Shown: positions 16,887-26,700 of the stretch, piece by piece
Numbering within the stretch: the stretch's first letter is position 1
Layout: the number at the start of each line of letters is the position of its first letter
Source of the DNA: an uncultured Polaribacter sp.
GTDB lineage: Bacteria > Bacteroidota > Bacteroidia > Flavobacteriales > Flavobacteriaceae
Direction: 5' to 3'
Length of the DNA: 64,000 bases
NCBI GenBank assembly: GCA_943788865.1
Contig: CALSRX010000004.1
Coordinates: forward strand, 186,001 to 250,000
Translations under genes and position numbers: made by a program
The notes under the pieces: generated by a model
The model's database searches: none
Told to the model about the DNA's origin: nothing
Seen by the model: the letters and a program-made list of their open reading frames with translations, nothing else

Positions 16887-16922
16887 TTTCCCTTTCCTCT
16901 GGAAAGGGACTAAGGGATAGGA
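16887..16922 (-). repeat. Right inverted end of the DUF559 element
   Basis: The palindrome CCCTTTCC-TCT-GGAAAGGG (16890-16908) is followed by ACTAAGGGATAGGA. Read in reverse complement it begins TCCTATCCC like the left end, with a two- to three-base length difference before the palindrome. Confidence 0.85.
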
Positions 16923-19080
16923 TTAGTGTGTTCACAACTCGCCCTGATACCATTTTTGGAGTTTCATTTATGACCTTAGCTCCAGAACATGAACTCGTTG
17001 CTAAAATTACAACCGATGCTCAAAAAGCAGCAGTTGATGCTTATATAAACGCTACTGCAAAACGTTCAGAGCGCGATAGAATGGCAGATGTAAAAACCAT
17101 TTCGGGAGCTTTTACTGGAGCGTATGCAATCCATCCGTTTACAGGTATTAAAATCCCGATTTGGATTGGAGATTACGTGTTGGCAAACTACGGAACAGGT
17201 GCTGTAATGGCGGTTCCTTGTGGAGATCAACGGGATTATGATTTTGCAAAACATTTTGATATCGAGATTCCGAATATTTTTGAAAATGTAGATATTTCTG
17301 AAGCGGCTCATACGGATAAAGAAGGAACTGTAATTGCGAACTCAGATTTCTTAAGTGGCTTATCGTACAAAAAAGCATTAAAACTTGCCATTTTCGAGTT
17401 AGAAAAAATGGGCGCTGGTTATGGAAAAATAAACTACCGTTTGCGTGATGCTGTGTTTAGCAGACAACGGTATTGGGGAGAACCTTTCCCGGTATATTAT
17501 AAAGACGGAATGCCGCAAATGATTGATGCCAAACACTTGCCAATTGTATTGCCAGAAGTAGAAAAGTACTTACCTACCGAAGACGGAAAACCACCTTTAG
17601 GAAATGCTACAGAATGGGCTTGGGACTCTAGAGCAAACAAAGTGGTTTCTAATGACAAGTTGAAAAACAAAACCGTATACCCTTTAGAATTAAACACCAT
17701 GCCAGGTTGGGCAGGAAGTTCTTGGTATTTTAATAGATATATGGACTCTAACAACGAAGGCGAATTTGCAGGCAAAGAAGCACTAGACTATTGGAAAGAT
17801 GTGGATTTATATATTGGTGGTTCTGAACATGCAACCGGACATTTATTATACGCGCGTTTTTGGCAAAAATTCTTATTTGATAAAGGCATTGTACCCGTTG
17901 ATGAGTTTGCAAAAAAACTGATTAACCAAGGAATGATTTTGGGGACGAGTGCTTTTGTTAATTTGCTTAGAGTATTAGTCAAGGATAGTGTTGGTAATGA
18001 GACAAAGGAAACTTTATTAATTACGGATGATTGGAGAATGATACTTTCAAGTGCGAAGTTAATGTCTGATCAAAATTATAATAAAGCTTTATTAGAATTT
18101 GATAAAGTTATGAAATTGGAAGTTCAAAAGCATTTTGCATTAGATAAAAATGGAGCAAGATTTATAGATTTGATAAAATACAATATTGATGAAATCACTA
18201 GGATTCATGCAGATGTGTCTTTTGTTAATGCTTCTAATGAATTAAATGTTGAAGCTTTTAAAAATTGGAGGAATGAATATAATAGTCTTATTCCAGTAGA
18301 AGAAGGAGGTAAAATTAAAGTTTCTCGCGAAGTAGAAAAAATGTCAAAATCGAAATACAACGTGGTTAATCCAGACCAAATTTGTGAAGAATATGGCGCG
18401 GACAGCCTACGATTGTTTGAAATGTTTTTAGGGCCGTTAGAACAAGCAAAACCTTGGAAAACTTCTGGTATATCTGGAGTTTCATCGTTCTTAAAGAAAT
18501 TATGGAAGTTGTATTTTAACGGAGAAAACTTTGAAGTTTCTGACGCAGCACCCACAAAAGATGAGTTAAAAACCTTGCATAAAACCATTAAAAAAGTAGA
18601 AGAAGATATCGAGAATTTCTCTTTCAACACCTCAGTTTCTACGTTTATGATTGCAGTAAATGAGTTAACTGTATTGAAATGTAACAAACGCGCTATTTTA
18701 GAACCGTTGGCAATTTTAGTATCGCCATACGCACCACATATTGCTGAAGAATTATGGAGTTTGTTGGGACATAAAGAAAGCATTGCTAAAGCAGATTTCC
18801 CAATTTTTGAGGAAACCCATTTGGTAGAAAGTTCTAAAACCTATCCGGTTTCATTCAATGGTAAAATGCGTTTTACTATGGATTTATCTTTAGATTTATC
18901 AAAAGAGGAGATTGAAAAAGCGGTAATGGCACACGAAAAAACAATTGCACAACTTGCTGGCAGAGAGCCAAAGAAAGTAATTATTGTGCCAGGTAAAATC
19001 ATCAACATCGTCGGCTAGCACACGCAGTGTGCGTTTGGCATTTAAGTTGTTTTTGGATACCTATTTATAATAAACTACAT

Positions 19081-19146
19081 GTCATTCCTGTGAAAAAAGG
19101 AATCCAAATTAAGACATTATTGATTCCTGCCTTTGCAGAAATGATA
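19081..19146. repeat. Facing pair of GTCATTCCTG-type repeats after leuS
   Basis: One unit reads GTCATTCCTGTGAAAAAAGG-AATC (19081-19104) and a facing one GATTCCTGCCTTTGCAGAAA-TGATA (19122-19146). Together they can form a long hairpin in the leuS 3' region, upstream of the terminator. A separate small hairpin GCACAC-GCA-GTGTGC starts at the leuS stop (19018-19032). Confidence 0.65.
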
Positions 19147-19154
19147 ATCTAATT

Positions 19155-19187
19155 AAAAGTCATTACTCAGTTTGTAATGACTTTTTT
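19155..19187 (+). terminator. Rho-independent terminator of leuS
   Basis: AAAAGTCATTAC and GTAATGACTTTT pair perfectly around a seven-base loop and run into a T-tract. Confidence 0.85.
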
Positions 19188-19255
19188 ATTTAACTATCTT
19201 GTGGCTTTAAAATGTGTGGTAACACAAAACGCATTTAAACAGAAAAACAACATAG

Positions 19256-20713
19256 ATGTTTAAAAACTTATCATTACGGATTCGTATTTTCTTAGCCATG
19301 ATTTTATTGGTGCTGTTGGCATCCGTTTTAATTCTTGGTGTTACCATTTATCAATATGATGAGCAAACAAAAGACTACAACATTTCTCGTTTTGCTAGAA
19401 AAGAAAAATCGGTAATCTCTAGTATAGAATTTGAATTAAAAAGAGAATTAAGAGAACCTTTAAGCACTGAAATGTTAGGTAAAATTTTTCAAAATAGAAT
19501 CTACGAAATTGCCTCTACACATAAATTAAACATTACTATTTTTGATTTAGAAGGAAACCTCATACTCACTTCAAACACCATTAATTCTTTTGATACTTCA
19601 AAAGAAGAACTCGCATTATCGGGTCAAGTTTTAGAAGATTTAGAAACGCTACCATCTCAAAGAGTTTTTAGCAATGTTGTTATAAACAGTATCAGTCATG
19701 AAACCTCTTATACCTACATTACCGACTTAAAATTTAGACGAATTGGCGTGTTAGAATTAAAGTTTTCTCAAGACAATTCTGAAGAAGAAAAAGAATTGAG
19801 AGAGTTTATGATTAGATTGGCGTATGTATATTTATTTATGCTAATATTAGCTATTGCGTTGGCTTATTTTTTATCGAGTTATATTACAAGATCTATCAAA
19901 ACAATTTCTCAAAAAATTCATGAAACACGTTTAAATAAACGAAATGAAAAAATCGAATTTAAATCTGGAAGCACAGAAATAAGCACGCTAGTAAATGCGT
20001 ATAACAGAATGATAGATGAACTGCAAGAAAGTGCAGTAAAATTAGCGCAAAGTGAGCGAGAGCAAGCTTGGAGAGAAATGGCAAAACAAGTGGCGCACGA
20101 AATTAAAAACCCGTTAACACCAATGCGATTGTCGGTACAAAGTTTTGAAAGAAAATTTGATCCAGAAGACCCTAACATCAAAGAAAAATTAAAAGAATTT
20201 AGTCAAACATTAATTCAACAAATAGATGTAATGAGTTCTATTGCATCAGCCTTTTCTGATTTTGCTAAAATGCCAACACAGAAAAGAGAAAAAATTGATG
20301 TTGTAGCAGTAGTTAAATTAGCTTTAGATATTTTTAATGAAAACTTTATTTCCTATTCTTTTACAGATGATTCATTAATTGCAAATCTTGATAAAACACA
20401 ATTGATAAGAATTGTTACCAATTTAATTACAAATGCAACTCAAGCAGTAGAACAAGTTCAAAACCCTAAAATAGAAGTTCTTGTTTCTTCAGAAAATGAC
20501 ACGATAAAAATTGCAGTAACAGACAATGGAAAAGGAATAGACGATGCTGTAAAAGATTTGATATTTGAACCTAAATTTACCACTAAAACAAGTGGAATGG
20601 GGTTAGGATTACCTATTATAAAAAAGATTATTGAAGCAAATAACGGATCAATAAATTTTGTTTCTTCTAAAGAAAAAGGAACAACATTTACTGTAACGCT
20701 TCCAAAAACATAA
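19256..20713 (+). CDS. Membrane sensor histidine kinase (HAMP, NtrY-like)
   Basis: A 485-aa two-component sensor. Membrane helices at about 10-32 and 188-210 enclose a periplasmic sensing region. A HAMP linker follows (about 210-260), then the dimerisation domain with phospho-acceptor His281 in QVAHEIKNPLTPMRLSV, and an ATPase domain with N box (TNLITNATQAVE), G1 box (VTDNGKGID) and G2 box (GMGLGLPIIKKI). The HEIKNPLTPM motif is typical of NtrY-type kinases. No response regulator gene is adjacent, so the partner is encoded elsewhere. It is four bases from the downstream hydratase gene and probably co-transcribed with it. Confidence 0.92.
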   Translation: MFKNLSLRIRIFLAMILLVLLASVLILGVTIYQYDEQTKDYNISRFARKEKSVISSIEFELKRELREPLSTEMLGKIFQNRIYEIASTHKLNITIFDLEGNLILTSNTINSFDTSKEELALSGQVLEDLETLPSQRVFSNVVINSISHETSYTYITDLKFRRIGVLELKFSQDNSEEEKELREFMIRLAYVYLFMLILAIALAYFLSSYITRSIKTISQKIHETRLNKRNEKIEFKSGSTEISTLVNAYNRMIDELQESAVKLAQSEREQAWREMAKQVAHEIKNPLTPMRLSVQSFERKFDPEDPNIKEKLKEFSQTLIQQIDVMSSIASAFSDFAKMPTQKREKIDVVAVVKLALDIFNENFISYSFTDDSLIANLDKTQLIRIVTNLITNATQAVEQVQNPKIEVLVSSENDTIKIAVTDNGKGIDDAVKDLIFEPKFTTKTSGMGLGLPIIKKIIEANNGSINFVSSKEKGTTFTVTLPKT

Positions 20714-20717
20714 ACAA

Positions 20718-21500
20718 ATGAATTTCGAAAACTTACTAATTTCAAGAGAAAATGGTTGTGCAATTATTACCATTAATAGACCAAAAAAATTAAATGCCTT
20801 AAACATCGAAACCATTGAAGAATTGCATGATGCTTTTAAAAAGTTAGATTCTGATTCTTCTGTAAAAACAATTCTTATTACCGGAAGTGGAGAAAAAGCA
20901 TTTGTTGCTGGAGCAGATATTTCTGAGTTTGCTCATTTTTCTGTTGAAGAAGGAGAAGATTTATCTAGAAGGGGACAAGAAATTTTGTTTGATTTTGTAG
21001 AAAATCTATCAACTCCTGTTATTGCAGCAGTCAATGGTTTTGCGCTAGGTGGCGGCTTAGAATTGGCAATGGCTAGTCATTTTAGAATTGCTTCAGACAA
21101 TGCAAAAATGGGATTGCCAGAAGTATCTTTGGGTGTTATTCCTGGTTACGGAGGTACACAACGTCTAGCCCAACTAGTTGGTAAAGGAAGAGCCATGGAA
21201 ATGGTAATGACTGCTGGAATGATTTCTGCAGAAGAAGCGAACAAATTTGGGTTGGTAAATCATATAACAACTCAAGAAGAATTGTTGCCTTTAGCAATGA
21301 AACTAGCTGCTAAAATTTCTAGAAATTCTTCAATCGCAATTAGCGCTGCAATGAAAGCAATAAATGATAATTATAAAGATGGCGTCAACGGATTCGAAAC
21401 CGAAATCTCTGAATTTGGACATTGTTTTGGAACCGAAGATTTTAAAGAAGGAACTAGCGCATTTTTAGAAAAAAGAAGCGCCAATTTTCCAGGAAAATAA
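20718..21500 (+). CDS. Enoyl-CoA hydratase/isomerase family protein
   Basis: A 260-aa crotonase-fold enzyme, probably hydrating trans-2-enoyl-CoA in fatty-acid or amino-acid degradation. The oxyanion-hole regions AGADISEF and NGFALGGGLELAMA are present. The catalytic glutamates expected in hydratases are seen at GGGLELA and GLPEVSLGVIPGYGGTQRL, so hydratase activity is more likely than a simple isomerase. No other beta-oxidation gene is nearby. Coupling to the kinase gene upstream is by spacing only. Confidence 0.9.
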   Translation: MNFENLLISRENGCAIITINRPKKLNALNIETIEELHDAFKKLDSDSSVKTILITGSGEKAFVAGADISEFAHFSVEEGEDLSRRGQEILFDFVENLSTPVIAAVNGFALGGGLELAMASHFRIASDNAKMGLPEVSLGVIPGYGGTQRLAQLVGKGRAMEMVMTAGMISAEEANKFGLVNHITTQEELLPLAMKLAAKISRNSSIAISAAMKAINDNYKDGVNGFETEISEFGHCFGTEDFKEGTSAFLEKRSANFPGK

Positions 21501-21519
21501 AATTTTAAGATAAAGTTGC

Positions 21520-21591
21520 TGTCAATCTGAAATTGATGCGGAATCTAAACTTCTAAATATTCATTTAGATTCCTGCATTCGCAGGAATGAC
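21520..21591. repeat. Facing repeat pair between the hydratase and HD-hydrolase genes
   Basis: The left unit TGTCAATCTGAAATTGATGC-GGAATC is a divergent member; the right unit GATTCCTGCATTCGCAGGAA-TGAC (21568-21591) is nearly canonical and a palindrome itself. It lies between convergent genes with no other terminator, so it may end both transcripts. Confidence 0.65.
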
Positions 21592-21626
21592 AAGCGTCTA
21601 ATTTCTTGTTTCTCTTTTCTCGTATC

Positions 21627-22283
21627 TTATTTAAAGCCATTCCATTCAGCATAAAATTGGGCTAAAAATTGTTCCATATAAACATGTCTTTCAGTAGCAA
21701 TTTGTTGCCCAGTTTTGGTATTCATTTTGTCTTTTAGCAATAGCAATTTTTCGTAAAAATGATTGATGGTTGGTGCGTCAGAATTTTTATATGCTTCTTT
21801 TGTCATATTTAAATTTGGCGCAATCTCTGGATTGTATAAAGTTCTATTTTTAAATCCACCATAATTAAAACAACGTGCAATTCCGATGGCTCCAATAGCA
21901 TCTAAACGATCTGCATCTTGAATGACATCTAATTCAGGGGAGGTAAATTTTATCCCGTTTTCTAAACTAGATTTAAAAGAAATATAATTGATGATGTTTT
22001 CAACATGAAGGATAATAGATGCCTCAACTTTTTGAGTTTTTAAAAACCCACGAGCTATTTTTGGGCCGATAGTTTCATCACCATTATAAAATTTGGCATC
22101 TGCAATATCGTGCAACAAAGCGCCTAGCGAAACAATAAATGTGTCAACATTTTCATCTTTTGCAATCAACAAAGCATTTTTATACACACGTTCTATGTGA
22201 AACCAATCGTGTCCGCCTTCTGCACCTTTCAAGGTTTCTTTTACAAAAGCTATGGTATTTTCTATAATCTGTTGTTTGTTCAT
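21627..22283 (-). CDS. HD-domain metal-dependent phosphohydrolase
   Basis: A 218-aa HD superfamily protein of the YedJ type. Metal ligands are visible in order: GGHDWFHIERVYKNA (His25, His29), LLHDIAD (His58-Asp59) and the distal aspartate in IQDADRLDAIGAIG. Members hydrolyse phosphate esters, often nucleotides; the substrate is unknown. The gene is monocistronic on the minus strand. The bacilliredoxin gene upstream is separated by a terminator. Confidence 0.9.
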   Translation of the reverse strand: MNKQQIIENTIAFVKETLKGAEGGHDWFHIERVYKNALLIAKDENVDTFIVSLGALLHDIADAKFYNGDETIGPKIARGFLKTQKVEASIILHVENIINYISFKSSLENGIKFTSPELDVIQDADRLDAIGAIGIARCFNYGGFKNRTLYNPEIAPNLNMTKEAYKNSDAPTINHFYEKLLLLKDKMNTKTGQQIATERHVYMEQFLAQFYAEWNGFK

Positions 22284-22295
22284 AGGATAAAAATA

Positions 22296-22325
22296 AAAAA
22301 ACCACGTTCATCAACGTGGTTTTAT
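22296..22325. terminator. Terminator between bacilliredoxin and HD-hydrolase genes
   Basis: AAAACCACGT-TCATCA-ACGTGGTTTT is a strong stem with A and T flanks. On the minus strand it ends the bacilliredoxin transcript. Confidence 0.85.
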
Positions 22326-22367
22326 CTAATAATTTTTCGCCTACAAAGGCAATCAATCTAAATCGGT

Positions 22368-22778
22368 TTAACAAAACTCTTCGTAAGCTTGTGCTAAATT
22401 TTGTGCAATCATTTGCGCAGATCTTCCTTCAATATGATGACGCTCTAACATGTGCACTAAATTACCATCTTTAAACAACGCAATTGCTGGAGACGATGGA
22501 GGAAAAGGAATCATGTATTCTCTTGCTTTCTGAGTAGATTCTTTTTCAACACCTGCAAAAACAGTGGTTAAGTTTTTTGGAGTTTTATCTGCTCCTAAAG
22601 AAGCAATTGCACCTGGTCTTGCAGTACCTGCAGCACAGCCACAAACTGAGTTTACCATCACTAAGGTTGTTCCTTCTTTGGCCAAAGCGGTGTCAACATC
22701 TTCAGCAGTATATAAAGCTTCAAAACCAGCGTTTATCAATTCGTCACGCATTGGTTTTACTAATTCTTCTGGATACAT
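22368..22778 (-). CDS. BrxA/BrxB family bacilliredoxin
   Basis: A 136-aa thioredoxin-like protein of the YphP/YqiW family. The family-specific CGC motif is seen at Cys46-Gly-Cys48 in MVNSVCGCAAGTARPG. In Firmicutes such proteins remove bacillithiol from oxidised protein thiols; Flavobacteria carry the same family, and a thiol-disulfide role is the safe reading. A well-formed promoter lies directly upstream (TTTG, 18 bp, TATCTTTG), divergent from the TerB/J-domain gene. Choice between brxA and brxB is not possible from this sequence alone. Confidence 0.9.
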   Translation of the reverse strand: MYPEELVKPMRDELINAGFEALYTAEDVDTALAKEGTTLVMVNSVCGCAAGTARPGAIASLGADKTPKNLTTVFAGVEKESTQKAREYMIPFPPSSPAIALFKDGNLVHMLERHHIEGRSAQMIAQNLAQAYEEFC

Positions 22779-22799
22779 ATTTTATAAAATTTTAAGCAA

Positions 22800-22829
22800 C
22801 AAAGATACAGATAAATATTAGGAAACAAA
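22800..22829 (-). promoter_or_regulatory. Promoter of the bacilliredoxin gene (TTTG-N18-TATCTTTG)
   Basis: On the minus strand a TTTG (22829-22826) and TATCTTTG (22807-22800) are separated by 18 bp, the spacing and sequence expected for the Bacteroidota primary sigma factor. Confidence 0.65.
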
Positions 22830-22878
22830 ACAATCAGAAACTAACAAACTGTTAACTTTTATAGAAAGCAATTATATG

Positions 22879-22886
22879 TATCTTTG
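22879..22886 (+). promoter_or_regulatory. -7 element (TATCTTTG) of the TerB/J-domain gene
   Basis: A TAnnTTTG match 21 bases before the ATG; no clear -33. Confidence 0.5.
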
Positions 22887-22907
22887 AAACTTTTAAAAGA
22901 GATTTGA

Positions 22908-23654
22908 ATGGGAAATTTTACCAAATGGCTAGGTGCCGGATTAGGTTTTACCTTGGGTGGCCCGATTGGAAGTATTATTGGGTTTGCTGTTGGAAGTTTT
23001 GTTGATGGGTTTTCAAAAGACGATATTGTAAGGGAGTTTCAAGAAGCTCAAAATAAAGGCACTACTAGAAAAACACAATCTGGAGATTTTGAAATCAGTT
23101 TATTGATTTTAGCTTCTGTTGTTATCAAAGCAGACGGAAAAGTAGACCAACGCGAATTAGATTTTGTACGTTCTCAATTTGTTGGGATGTATGGTAAAGA
23201 ACGAGCAAATCATGCATTTAAACTCTTTAGTGGAATCATTAAAAAAGAGGTTTCTGCACACCAAGTTTGTGAGCAAATTCGTCAACACATGCCACACGCA
23301 TCAAGATTGCAATTGTTACATTTCTTATTTGGTATAGCAAAAGCAGATCAGTTTGTAACAGGATCTGAAGTCGAAGAAATTAGAAAAATAGCAGGGTATT
23401 TAAACATCAATCAATACGACTATGAATCTATTAAAGCGATGTTTTATGATGAATCTGATAGTGCGTATAAGATGTTAGAAATTACAAAATCTGCAACAGA
23501 TGATGAGTTGAAAAAAGCCTATAGAAAAATGGCAAAAAAATACCATCCAGACAAATTACACGGTCTTGGTCCAGAGCATATCAAAGGAGCTGAAGAAAAG
23601 TTTTCACAAATTCAAAATGCTTACGAAAAAATTAAAAAAGAACGCGGAATTTAA
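22908..23654 (+). CDS. TerB- and J-domain co-chaperone (DjlA-like)
   Basis: A 248-aa protein with a Gly-rich N-terminal membrane-associating segment ([20 protein letters not shown]). A TerB-like helical domain (about 60-180; [18 protein letters not shown]) and a C-terminal J domain (about 187-248) follow. The HPD tripeptide needed to stimulate DnaK is intact (His213-Asp215 in [10 protein letters not shown]). This domain order matches DjlA, a membrane-anchored DnaK co-chaperone. It is a single-gene unit with its own promoter and terminator. Confidence 0.9.
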   Translation: MGNFTKWLGAGLGFTLGGPIGSIIGFAVGSFVDGFSKDDIVREFQEAQNKGTTRKTQSGDFEISLLILASVVIKADGKVDQRELDFVRSQFVGMYGKERANHAFKLFSGIIKKEVSAHQVCEQIRQHMPHASRLQLLHFLFGIAKADQFVTGSEVEEIRKIAGYLNINQYDYESIKAMFYDESDSAYKMLEITKSATDDELKKAYRKMAKKYHPDKLHGLGPEHIKGAEEKFSQIQNAYEKIKKERGI

Positions 23655-23684
23655 TAAAGATTCGTTTTTTTTGAATAAGAATAC

Positions 23685-23712
23685 AAAACACCTCTTAAAA
23701 AGGTGTTTTTTT
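23685..23712 (+). terminator. Terminator of the TerB/J-domain gene
   Basis: AAAACACCT and AGGTGTTTT pair around a seven-base loop and run into a T-tract. Confidence 0.85.
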
Positions 23713-23778
23713 ATGCAATAAACTCTCAAAATCCAAGAAAATATGTAATTTCGCACATCGATTATTTAGAAGGAACAT

Positions 23779-26700
23779 ATGAGCGCGAAATTTGCTGAAT
23801 ATAAAGGACTTGACTTACCAAAAGTTGCAGAAGAAATCTTACAATCTTGGGAAGAGAATAACATCTTTGAAAAGAGTATTACTACACGTGAAGGAAATGA
23901 GCCATTTGTGTTTTTTGAAGGACCGCCTTCTGCTAACGGTTTGCCTGGTGTACATCATGTTTTAGCAAGAGCTATAAAAGATATTTTTCCTCGCTACAAA
24001 ACCATGAAAGGCTTTCAAGTAAAAAGAAAAGCAGGTTGGGACACCCATGGGTTGCCTATAGAACTGGGTGTAGAAAAAGAACTCGGAATTACCAAAGAAG
24101 ATATTGGAACCAAAATTACTGTAAAAGAATACAACGAAGCTTGTAAAAAAGCAGTAATGCGCTATACAGATATTTGGAACGACATGACGCGTAAAGTAGG
24201 TTATTGGGTAGATATGGAAGACCCATACATTACCTATAAGCCAAAATACATGGAATCTGTTTGGTGGTTGTTAAAGCAAATTTATAACAAGAATTTATTA
24301 TACAAAGGCTATACGATTCAGCCGTATTCTCCAAAAGCAGGAACAGGATTGAGTTCTCACGAATTAAATCAACCTGGAACCTACCAAGATGTTACTGATA
24401 CTACGGTTGTTGCTCAGTTTAAAACGATAAAAAACACCTTGCCAGAATTTTTACAAGTTGATGGAGATGTGCACTTTTTAGCGTGGACAACGACTCCTTG
24501 GACTTTACCAAGTAATACGGCATTAACAGTTGGGCCAAAGATTGATTATGTGTTAGTGGACACTTTTAATCAATACACCTTTGAGCCTATAAAAGTTGTG
24601 TTGGCTAAGAATTTAGTTGGAAAACAATTTGCAGGGAAAAAGTTTAATCAAGTTAAAGATGCAGCAGAATTAGCAAGTTATTCAGAAGAAGATAAACAAA
24701 TTCCGTTTTTAGTTTTAAACGAATTCAAAGGAAGAGATCTAGTCGGAATTAAATATGAGCAATTATTAACCTATGCTTTGCCTTACGAAAATGCAGAAAA
24801 TGCTTTTAGAGTTATTTCTGGAGATTTTGTAACTACTGAAGACGGAACAGGAATTGTACATACCGCTCCAACTTTTGGTGCAGATGATGCCATGGTTGCA
24901 AAACAGGCTACACCTGAAATTCCGCCACTTCTAGTCCTAGACGATAATGGAAACCCAGTTCCTTTAGTAGATTTACAAGGGAAATTTAGACCAGAATTGG
25001 GCGAATTTGGAGGGAAGTATGTAAAGAATGAATATTATAATGACGGTGAAGCTCCAGAAAAATCGGTTGATGTAGAATTAGCCATCAAATTAAAAACAGA
25101 AAACAAAGCCTTTAAGGTAGAAAAATATGTGCATAGTTACCCGAATTGTTGGAGAACAGATAAACCTATTTTGTATTATCCATTAGATTCTTGGTTTATC
25201 AAAGTTACTGATGTAAAAGACAGAATGCATGAATTGAACGAAACGATAAACTGGAAACCAGCATCAACGGGAACAGGTCGTTTTGGAAACTGGTTAAAAA
25301 ACGCCAATGATTGGAACTTATCTCGTTCTCGTTTTTGGGGAATTCCATTACCAATTTGGAGAACAGAAGACGGTAAGGAAGAAATCATAATCGGTTCTGT
25401 TGAAGAATTGAAATCAGAAATGGAACGTGCCGTTCAGGCAGGTGTTATGGACAAGGATATTTTCTTGGAATTTGAAGTAGGAAATATGTCTGAAGAGAAT
25501 TATGACAATATCGACTTGCATAAAAATGTAGTTGATCAAATTACCTTAGTTTCTGCATCTGGAAAACCAATGAAACGCGAAAATGATTTGATTGATGTTT
25601 GGTTCGATTCAGGTTCAATGCCTTATGCACAATGGCATTATCCATTTGAAAATAAAGAATTGATAGACAATAATGAAAGTTTTCCAGCTAATTTTATTGC
25701 CGAAGGAGTAGATCAAACAAGAGGTTGGTTTTATACATTACATGCTATTGGAACCATGGTTTTTGATTCAGTTGCGTATAAAAATGTAGTTTCTAACGGG
25801 TTGGTTTTAGATAAAAACGGACAGAAAATGTCGAAGCGTTTAGGAAACGCAACAGATCCTTTTGAAACGTTAAAAACCTACGGAGCAGATGCTACACGTT
25901 GGTATATGATTAGCAATGCAAATCCGTGGGATAATTTAAAATTTGATCTTGAAGGAATTGCCGAAGTTAGAAGAAAGTTTTTTGGAACTCTTTACAACAC
26001 CTATTCGTTTTTTACTTTGTATGCAAACATTGACAATTTTACCTATGCAGAAGCAGATGTTCCATTACATGAAAGACCAGAAATAGATCGTTGGATTTTA
26101 TCAGAATTACATTCACTTACAAAAAGAGTTGATGCTTTTTATGCGGATTACGAACCAACAAAAGCAACCAGAACAATTTCTGACTTTGTGCAAGAATACT
26201 TGAGTAACTGGTATGTAAGATTGTGTAGAAGACGTTTTTGGAAAGGAGATTATCAGCAAGACAAAATTTCTGCCTATCAAACTTTGTATACGTGTATGCT
26301 AACCGTAGCAAAATTAAGTGCCCCAGTAGCACCATTTTTTATGGATAGATTGTATACAGATTTAACAAAAGCAACAGGAAAAGAGCATTTTGAATCTGTG
26401 CATTTAGCAGAATTTCCAAAGTTTGATACATCGTTTATTGACGAGTCATTAGAACGTAAAATGGAAAACGCACAAACTATTTCTTCGTTGGTTTTATCAT
26501 TAAGAGCAAAAGAAAAAATAAAAGTTCGTCAACCATTACAAAAGATCATGATTCCGGTATTGGATGCACAACAAAAAGAAGAAATTTTAGCAGTTTCTGA
26601 TTTGATAAAACATGAAGTAAACGTAAAAGAAATAGAGTTGTTAGATGATGCTTCTGGAATTTTAGTGAAACAAATTAAGCCTAACTTTAAAACGCTTGGA

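Larger units (their letters stand above)
16401..16922 (+). mobile_element. In-frame DUF559 nuclease element inserted in leuS
   Basis: A 522-bp (174-codon) open insert bounded by inverted ends. It encodes a DUF559 (Vsr/very-short-patch-repair-like, PD-(D/E)XK fold) domain with all its usual marks: MRANPTPAEAILWKYLKG, KFRQQHLINDFIVDFVC, and LIIEVDGKIHDYQLEKDEAR with the acidic E-x-D pair. It closes with GFKVIRFKNEEVI. Excision would join GAA-G to TTAGTGTGTTC and give VTFEVSVFTTRPDT, a normal LeuRS sequence. There is no intein splicing block, so the domain would stay in the protein. Mobility is inferred from the clean boundaries. Confidence 0.85.
15526..19018 (+). pseudogene. leuS: leuS, leucyl-tRNA synthetase, with a +1-base frameshift and an in-frame DUF559 insert
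   Basis: A class I synthetase that charges tRNA-Leu. Signature HVGH is at residues 48-51 and KMSKS near residue 938 (frameshift-corrected). The frame breaks in the A-run 16119-16121: codons up to EQEA are in the first frame, and the expected [19 protein letters not shown] continues one base on. Dropping one A restores a 1163-residue reading. The excess over the roughly 930 aa usual in Bacteroidota comes mainly from a 174-codon DUF559 insertion between VTFE and SVFTTRPDT in the CP1 editing region, plus an extended segment at about 17960-18202. The gene is essential, so the frameshift is more likely a sequence error than a true loss. The ATG at 15526 precedes the conserved [14 protein letters not shown]. 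Confidence 0.9.

Noticed and set aside
17496..17982. Long open frames on the minus strand inside leuS, ileS and sprA
   Set aside because: They mirror the codon pattern of the sense gene, have no family signatures and no promoter or start context.
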